From RPQJ01 sp046347155 (GTDB lineage Bacteria > Pseudomonadota > Gammaproteobacteria > Steroidobacterales > Steroidobacteraceae): 64,000 nt of DNA. Under the pieces are notes generated by a model, which saw only the letters and a list, made by a program, of their open reading frames with translations, was not told where the DNA came from and searched no databases. Below, piece after piece: positions 60,468 through 64,000 of this stretch. A program made the translations under genes and the position numbers. The stretch spans positions 310,001 through 374,000 of the forward strand of contig JAXMGT010000001.1 of the NCBI GenBank assembly GCA_046347155.1, read 5' to 3'. Numbering within the stretch: the stretch's first letter is position 1; every line of letters begins with the position of its first letter.

Positions 60468-61934
60468 ATGACCGGACCGATGCTGCGCCTGCTCCGCAAG
60501 GCGCTCGTTTCCGCACTGCTCGGACTCGTGCTCATCCTCGCGGTCGCCTACGGGTGGTTCGTGTTCCACGGGCCGGCACCGAGCGTCTGGCACACGGCGA
60601 AGCTCGACGCGGAGTTCACGGCGGCGCAGGAGGCCAGCGTCGGCACGATCGCCGGCTACAAGGCCCTCGAGGACCGCCTGTACGCGCAGCTCCAGACCGA
60701 GGTTCTGGACCAGGTCCAGCCCGGGGACCGGATTGCGTTCAACCGCTACAACCGCGGCAGCCGCAGCGACCCGGCCACCTGGGACGTCAACTGGAACCGG
60801 ACGTTCGAGATCACGCCGCCGCACCCGGTGGCCGCCGCGCTGCTGCTGCACGGCCTCACCGACTCGCCGTACAGCATGCGCTCGGTCGGCGAGCACCTGG
60901 CCGCCCGTGGCTGCAAGGTGGTCGGGCTGCGGCTGCCCGGCCACGGCGCCGCGGTCTCGGGGCTCCTCACGTTCGAGATCGAGGACATGCAGGCGGCGGT
61001 GCGTCTCGCGATGCGGGACCTGCGGCGGCAGCTGGGCCCGGACGTGCCGATCTACATGGTGGGCTACTCGAACGGCGCCGCGCTGTCGGTCGACTACGCG
61101 CTCGACGTCGTCGCCGGCGCCGACCTGCCGAAGCCCGCGGGGCTCGTGCTGATGTCGCCGGCGATCGCGATCTCGCCGTTCGCGATCGTGGCGCGCCTGC
61201 GCACCGGCATCTCCTCGGTGCCGGGCTTCGGGCGGGCCGCGTGGCAGGTGATCGGGACCGAGTTCGATCCCTACAAGTACACGTCGTTCAGTTTCCACGC
61301 CGCCGGGGAGACGCAGCGCCTCACGAGCGGCATCGACTCGAAGGTGCAGCGCCTGTTCGAGCGGGGTCCGATCCACGGGTTCCCGCCGACGCTGATCTTC
61401 CTGTCGACGGTGGACGCGACGATCCTCGCGCCGGCCGTCGCAGACGTGCTGCTCGAGCACCTCGCACCCGAAGGCCACGAACTCGTGCTGTTCGACCTGA
61501 ACCGGCTCACCGAGATCCAGCCGCTGCTCGTGCGCGACCCGGGTCCGCTCACGGCGAAGCTGCTCTCAGCGCCGAAGCGCAGCTACGCGCTCACCGTCGT
61601 GACGAACGCGAACCCGGAGACGCTCGAGGTCAAGGAGCTGCGCGCGGCGCCGGGGTCGAACGTGCAGGCGTCGCGACCGCTGCCGTGGTCGTGGCCGCGG
61701 GACGTCTACTCGCTGTCGCACGTCGCGATGCCGTTCCCGCCCGACGACCCGCTGTACGGCTACGACGCGCCGCGCGACGTGCACCACGTGCAGCTCGGCC
61801 GGGTGCGCGCGCACGGCGAGAACGGCGTGCTCGCGCTGCCGGACTGGGTGATCACCCGGCAGCGGTCGAACCCGTTCCACGCGTACATGCTCGAGCGCAT
61901 CGACCAGTTCATCCCGGCGCCGCCGGGCGGGTGA
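60468..61934 (+). CDS. Membrane-anchored alpha/beta hydrolase
   Basis: A 488-residue protein with an N-terminal TM anchor (ALVSALLGLVLILAVAYGWFVF). The hydrolase domain begins near residue 120. Features are the oxyanion loop LLLHGLTDSPYS, the LPGHGAA turn and the nucleophile elbow MVGYSNGAALS. The acid lies near LSTVDATILAPAV, and the His is probably in DVYSLSHVAMPFPP. Topology would place the catalytic domain on the periplasmic face. ATG 60468 is used; TTG at 60462 is 2 codons upstream. It converges with the secretin-like gene (4 nt). Substrate unknown. Confidence 0.8.
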   Translation: MTGPMLRLLRKALVSALLGLVLILAVAYGWFVFHGPAPSVWHTAKLDAEFTAAQEASVGTIAGYKALEDRLYAQLQTEVLDQVQPGDRIAFNRYNRGSRSDPATWDVNWNRTFEITPPHPVAAALLLHGLTDSPYSMRSVGEHLAARGCKVVGLRLPGHGAAVSGLLTFEIEDMQAAVRLAMRDLRRQLGPDVPIYMVGYSNGAALSVDYALDVVAGADLPKPAGLVLMSPAIAISPFAIVARLRTGISSVPGFGRAAWQVIGTEFDPYKYTSFSFHAAGETQRLTSGIDSKVQRLFERGPIHGFPPTLIFLSTVDATILAPAVADVLLEHLAPEGHELVLFDLNRLTEIQPLLVRDPGPLTAKLLSAPKRSYALTVVTNANPETLEVKELRAAPGSNVQASRPLPWSWPRDVYSLSHVAMPFPPDDPLYGYDAPRDVHHVQLGRVRAHGENGVLALPDWVITRQRSNPFHAYMLERIDQFIPAPPGG

Positions 61935-61938
61935 GCGC

Positions 61939-62811
61939 TCAGCGGGCCTCGTCGACGCGGAGCCACGCGGAGTATTCGGAGGCCGCGCCGTACTGGCCCC
62001 AGGTGAGGAGCCCGGCGTCCGAGGCCCCGCCAGCGGTGCGGCTCGCGCCGAGCTGGACCCACTCGCCGAGCCGAGCCCGGACGACCGAATTCGCGCCGGC
62101 CGTCCTGACCTCGCCGCCGCGTCCCGGCGCGAGCGATTGCTGGCGTGCGCTGATCTCGAGCGTCACGACGTCGCCGTTCACGCGCGCGAGCGCATAGAAG
62201 CCGGAGTCCACGCCCTGGTAGGTCGTCGAGCGCTGCACGGTGCCGCCCGGCCCGGACTCGCGCCAGGTGGTCGTGTACGGCACGGAGCGCCCGGTCGAAA
62301 TCCAGGCCTCCATGCCCTCGACGGCGCGCACGCTCGACTGGTTGTCGAGCCGGACCTGGCGGCCGGACGCGAGCACGACGACCTGCGCGGAGGTGTCGCC
62401 CGAGGGCGGCCGGTTGATCCCGACCGATGCGTCGCCGGCCGAGACGGTGGCCGAGCCACGCACGCCGGCCACCTCGCCGGCGAGCAGCGTGCCCTGGGCC
62501 ACCGTGATCACGAGTTCCCGCGGCTGGCGGTCGATGACCGCGAGCGCGGCCTGGACGCGCTCGAGTGCCGCCGGACCCGCGCGCACGAAGAGCTTGTCGT
62601 CCACGCCGGTGATCGCATCGCCGGGGTCGAGCAGCGGCTCGAGCACCGGCAGCGCCTGCGACGCCGTCACGTGGCGCAGCTCGATCACCTGCATCGCCTG
62701 CGCGGCGAGGCGCGTCGCGCCGGCGAGCGCGAGCAGCGCCACGGCGGCCCGCGCCGTCGTGCGCCACGCGACGCCGCCCCGGGCCTGTTCTCGCGGCCGC
62801 GCGTGGCTCAA
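61939..62811 (-). CDS. Exported protein with secretin N-domain-like fold
   Basis: About 290 residues. The signal-like segment is ARAAVALLALAGATRLAAQA. The core MQVIELRHVTASQALPVLEPLLDPGDAITGVDDKLFVRA is written here only in part; it matches the NolW/secretin N1-N3 pattern (VxLxHxxAxxxxxxL then DxRxNxLxVxG). A second beta-rich half (VVVLASGRQVRLDNQSSVRA) follows. No C-terminal secretin pore is present, so it cannot form a channel alone. Start is uncertain: TTG 62811 avoids overlap with the divergent GNAT gene, whereas GTG 62832 would overlap it. Possibly a pilotin-like or repurposed accessory protein. Confidence 0.6.
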   Translation of the reverse strand: MSHARPREQARGGVAWRTTARAAVALLALAGATRLAAQAMQVIELRHVTASQALPVLEPLLDPGDAITGVDDKLFVRAGPAALERVQAALAVIDRQPRELVITVAQGTLLAGEVAGVRGSATVSAGDASVGINRPPSGDTSAQVVVLASGRQVRLDNQSSVRAVEGMEAWISTGRSVPYTTTWRESGPGGTVQRSTTYQGVDSGFYALARVNGDVVTLEISARQQSLAPGRGGEVRTAGANSVVRARLGEWVQLGASRTAGGASDAGLLTWGQYGAASEYSAWLRVDEAR

Positions 62812-62820
62812 GATGCGTCG

Positions 62821-63399
62821 ATGGCCGATCACGACGCGATCCTACTGGAAACGCCGCGGCTGCGGCTCCGTGCGTTCACGATGGGCGACCTCGACTGGCT
62901 CGTCGAACTCGACTCGGATCCCGAGGTCATGCGCTACATCACGTACGGCGTGCCGACCCCGCGCGAGACCTACGAGCGCGTCGTGCTGCCGCGCTGGCTC
63001 GCCGCGTCGGCCGACGATCCGCGACTCGGCTATTTCGCGGCCGAGGACCGCGCGAGCGGCGAGTTCCTCGGCTGGTTCCACCTGCGGCCGGACCGCTTCG
63101 ATCCGGGCGACCAGGAGCTCGGGTACCGGTTGGCCCGGCGACATTGGGGTCGCGGTCTCGCGACCGAGGGCGGCGTCGCGCTGGTCGAGCACGGATTCAG
63201 GACCGTCGGCACGTCGCGGATCTCGTCGCGCACGCTGGCGGGGAACCAGGCCTCGCAGGCCGTGATGCGCAAGTGCGGCCTCGCGTTCGAATGCGCGTTC
63301 GTCTACCCGGAGGACGTGCTCGCGGGCCGCGACGAGCACGAGCGCGCGGCGGTCAAGTACTCGCTCGCGCGCCCCGACTGGCTTTCGCGTCGGGGTTGA
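62821..63399 (+). CDS. GNAT-family N-acetyltransferase (RimJ/RimL-like)
   Basis: A 192-residue acetyltransferase of the RimJ/RimL-like Acetyltransf_3 group. It starts ETPRLRLRAFTMGDLDWL, and motif A is QELGYRLARRHWGRGLATEG, the acetyl-CoA-binding R/QxxGxG/A region. A following NQASQAVMRKCGLAFE closes the fold. Substrate may be a protein N-terminus, an amino acid or a small amine. The 3' end overlaps the convergent TPR gene by 47 nt. Start ATG 62821, 9-10 nt from the divergent secretin-like gene. Confidence 0.88.
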   Translation: MADHDAILLETPRLRLRAFTMGDLDWLVELDSDPEVMRYITYGVPTPRETYERVVLPRWLAASADDPRLGYFAAEDRASGEFLGWFHLRPDRFDPGDQELGYRLARRHWGRGLATEGGVALVEHGFRTVGTSRISSRTLAGNQASQAVMRKCGLAFECAFVYPEDVLAGRDEHERAAVKYSLARPDWLSRRG

Positions 63400-64000
63400 G
63401 GAAGCGCTGGCAGTTCGTGCGTCCGGCGTCGCCCTCGGGCAGCGCCGCGCAGATCTGCGCCGTGCGCGCCCGCAACCGCGTGACCACCGCGGCGCGCTCG
63501 CCGCCCGCGCCCCACTCGAGCAGCTTTGAATTCAGCTCGTCGAGCCGTATCCGCGTGCGCTGGTAGAACGCGTCCGGGGCGCCGTCGAGTTCGCCGAGCA
63601 CCGCGAGCCCGGTGCGCTCGATCGTCGCCGTGTCGTCGGGCGTCATCTCGAGCAGCCCGACCAGGTAGTTGTAGCCCCACTGGAAGCGAGTCGCCGGGCC
63701 CTCGGCCCCGGCGTAGGCCTTCGCGAGCCAGCTCACGGCTTCCTGTTTGCGCCCGGCCTTCTGCGCGATGTCGGCGAGGTCGAGCATGAAGTAGTAGGGC
63801 TGCTTGCTCTTGCCGAGCTCGACGGTCAGCAGCCGGTCGGCATCGGCGTCCATCCCGGCCGTGAAGTACAGGTTGGCCGCCGCATTGATCGCGGCCTGGC
63901 GCGCGTACGGGTCCGTGACCGAGGCGTCGACGCCGGCGACGGCCGTGCGGATCTCCTGCTGCAGCGCCGGCGGCAGCGGCTGGTCCGGCGCGTCGAGCTG
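63353..64000 (-). CDS. TPR-containing, thioredoxin-family-type protein (5' part outside window)
   Basis: The visible 215 C-terminal residues are helical TPR-like sequence: LPPALQQEIRTAVAGVDASVTDPYARQAAINAAANLYFTAG, shown here as short motifs, then KQPYYFMLDLADIAQ and ATRFQWGYNYLVGLLEM. FYQRTRIRLDELNSKL and RTAQICAALPEGDAGRTNC close the protein. This C-terminus is, in my recollection, typical of thioredoxin-fold proteins with long helical tails in Xanthomonadales relatives. The start lies beyond the window; an internal Met near 63853 is not the true start. It overlaps the GNAT gene by 47 nt tail-to-tail. Confidence 0.7.
   Translation of the reverse strand, partial: QLDAPDQPLPPALQQEIRTAVAGVDASVTDPYARQAAINAAANLYFTAGMDADADRLLTVELGKSKQPYYFMLDLADIAQKAGRKQEAVSWLAKAYAGAEGPATRFQWGYNYLVGLLEMTPDDTATIERTGLAVLGELDGAPDAFYQRTRIRLDELNSKLLEWGAGGERAAVVTRLRARTAQICAALPEGDAGRTNCQRFLNPDAKASRGARAST

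Overview
The window is 64 kb of very GC-rich DNA (roughly 70% by eye) with almost no intergenic space, many 1-20 nt overlaps between codirectional genes and frequent GTG/TTG starts. The gene set fits a gammaproteobacterium, perhaps near the Xanthomonadales/Steroidobacterales: HrpB, CpdA, a Ni-type glyoxalase I, a PA0069-type radical SAM protein behind a CTGT-N8-ACAG SOS box, E. coli-type MurB and a GlnB-type P-II protein. This placement is inference from family flavour; no rRNA, tRNA, insertion sequence, phage gene or CRISPR array was seen.

Region 1 (1-24 kb) is mostly housekeeping: a partial FAD oxidoreductase; a P-II gene behind a sigma-54-like promoter with two NtrC-like sites; an electron-transfer ferredoxin; quinone and alcohol dehydrogenases; a BamA/TamA-like barrel; acetolactate synthase subunits encoded divergently (ilvN, ilvB) plus ilvA; a DsbA-like protein; glyoxalase I; an SDR; murB; a glutamine-synthetase-family ligase; several alpha/beta hydrolases (one lacking the usual serine nucleophile); a two-TM TPR protein; an MFS transporter; and a radical SAM gene with a near-perfect LexA box.

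Region 2 (24.3-39.3 kb) is the most unusual part. One tightly packed + strand run encodes three lipoproteins (one almost entirely Gly/Ser-rich), a Ser/Thr kinase-like TPR membrane protein, an FHA-like/PEGA/FGE-fold membrane protein, a small Pro/Ala-rich secreted protein, a MotA/TolQ/ExbB-like channel, an Hsp70-like protein with a C-terminal FHA domain, two paralogous von Willebrand A proteins and a fourth lipoprotein. Each VWA protein begins with a short ExbD/MotB-like transmembrane segment carrying an Asp. Facing this run on the - strand is a TPR protein with a TonB-C-like C-terminus, followed upstream by NAD synthetase. I read this as a candidate ion-driven trans-envelope machine with phospho-signalling parts. 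It resembles pieces of ExbB/ExbD/TonB, Zorya ZorAB and the type VI PpkA/Fha/TagR pathway, but matches none of them as a whole.

Region 3 (41-53 kb) holds a metallo-hydrolase, a DUF502 protein, PBP4-type dacB, and a cyclic-nucleotide-flavoured neighbourhood: cpdA, a divergent class III cyclase-like protein with altered catalytic residues, and a - strand operon of a cNMP-binding patatin phospholipase with a DevBCA-type ABC exporter whose ATPase is fused to a GAF domain. Region 4 (53-64 kb) holds a HIT protein, acetyl-CoA-synthetase-like enzyme, NlpC/P60 lipoprotein, HrpB helicase, a DUF456 membrane protein, an overlapping HhH/CBS gene pair, a membrane-anchored hydrolase, a secretin-N-domain-like secreted protein, a GNAT acetyltransferase and the 3' part of a TPR/thioredoxin-type gene running off the end.
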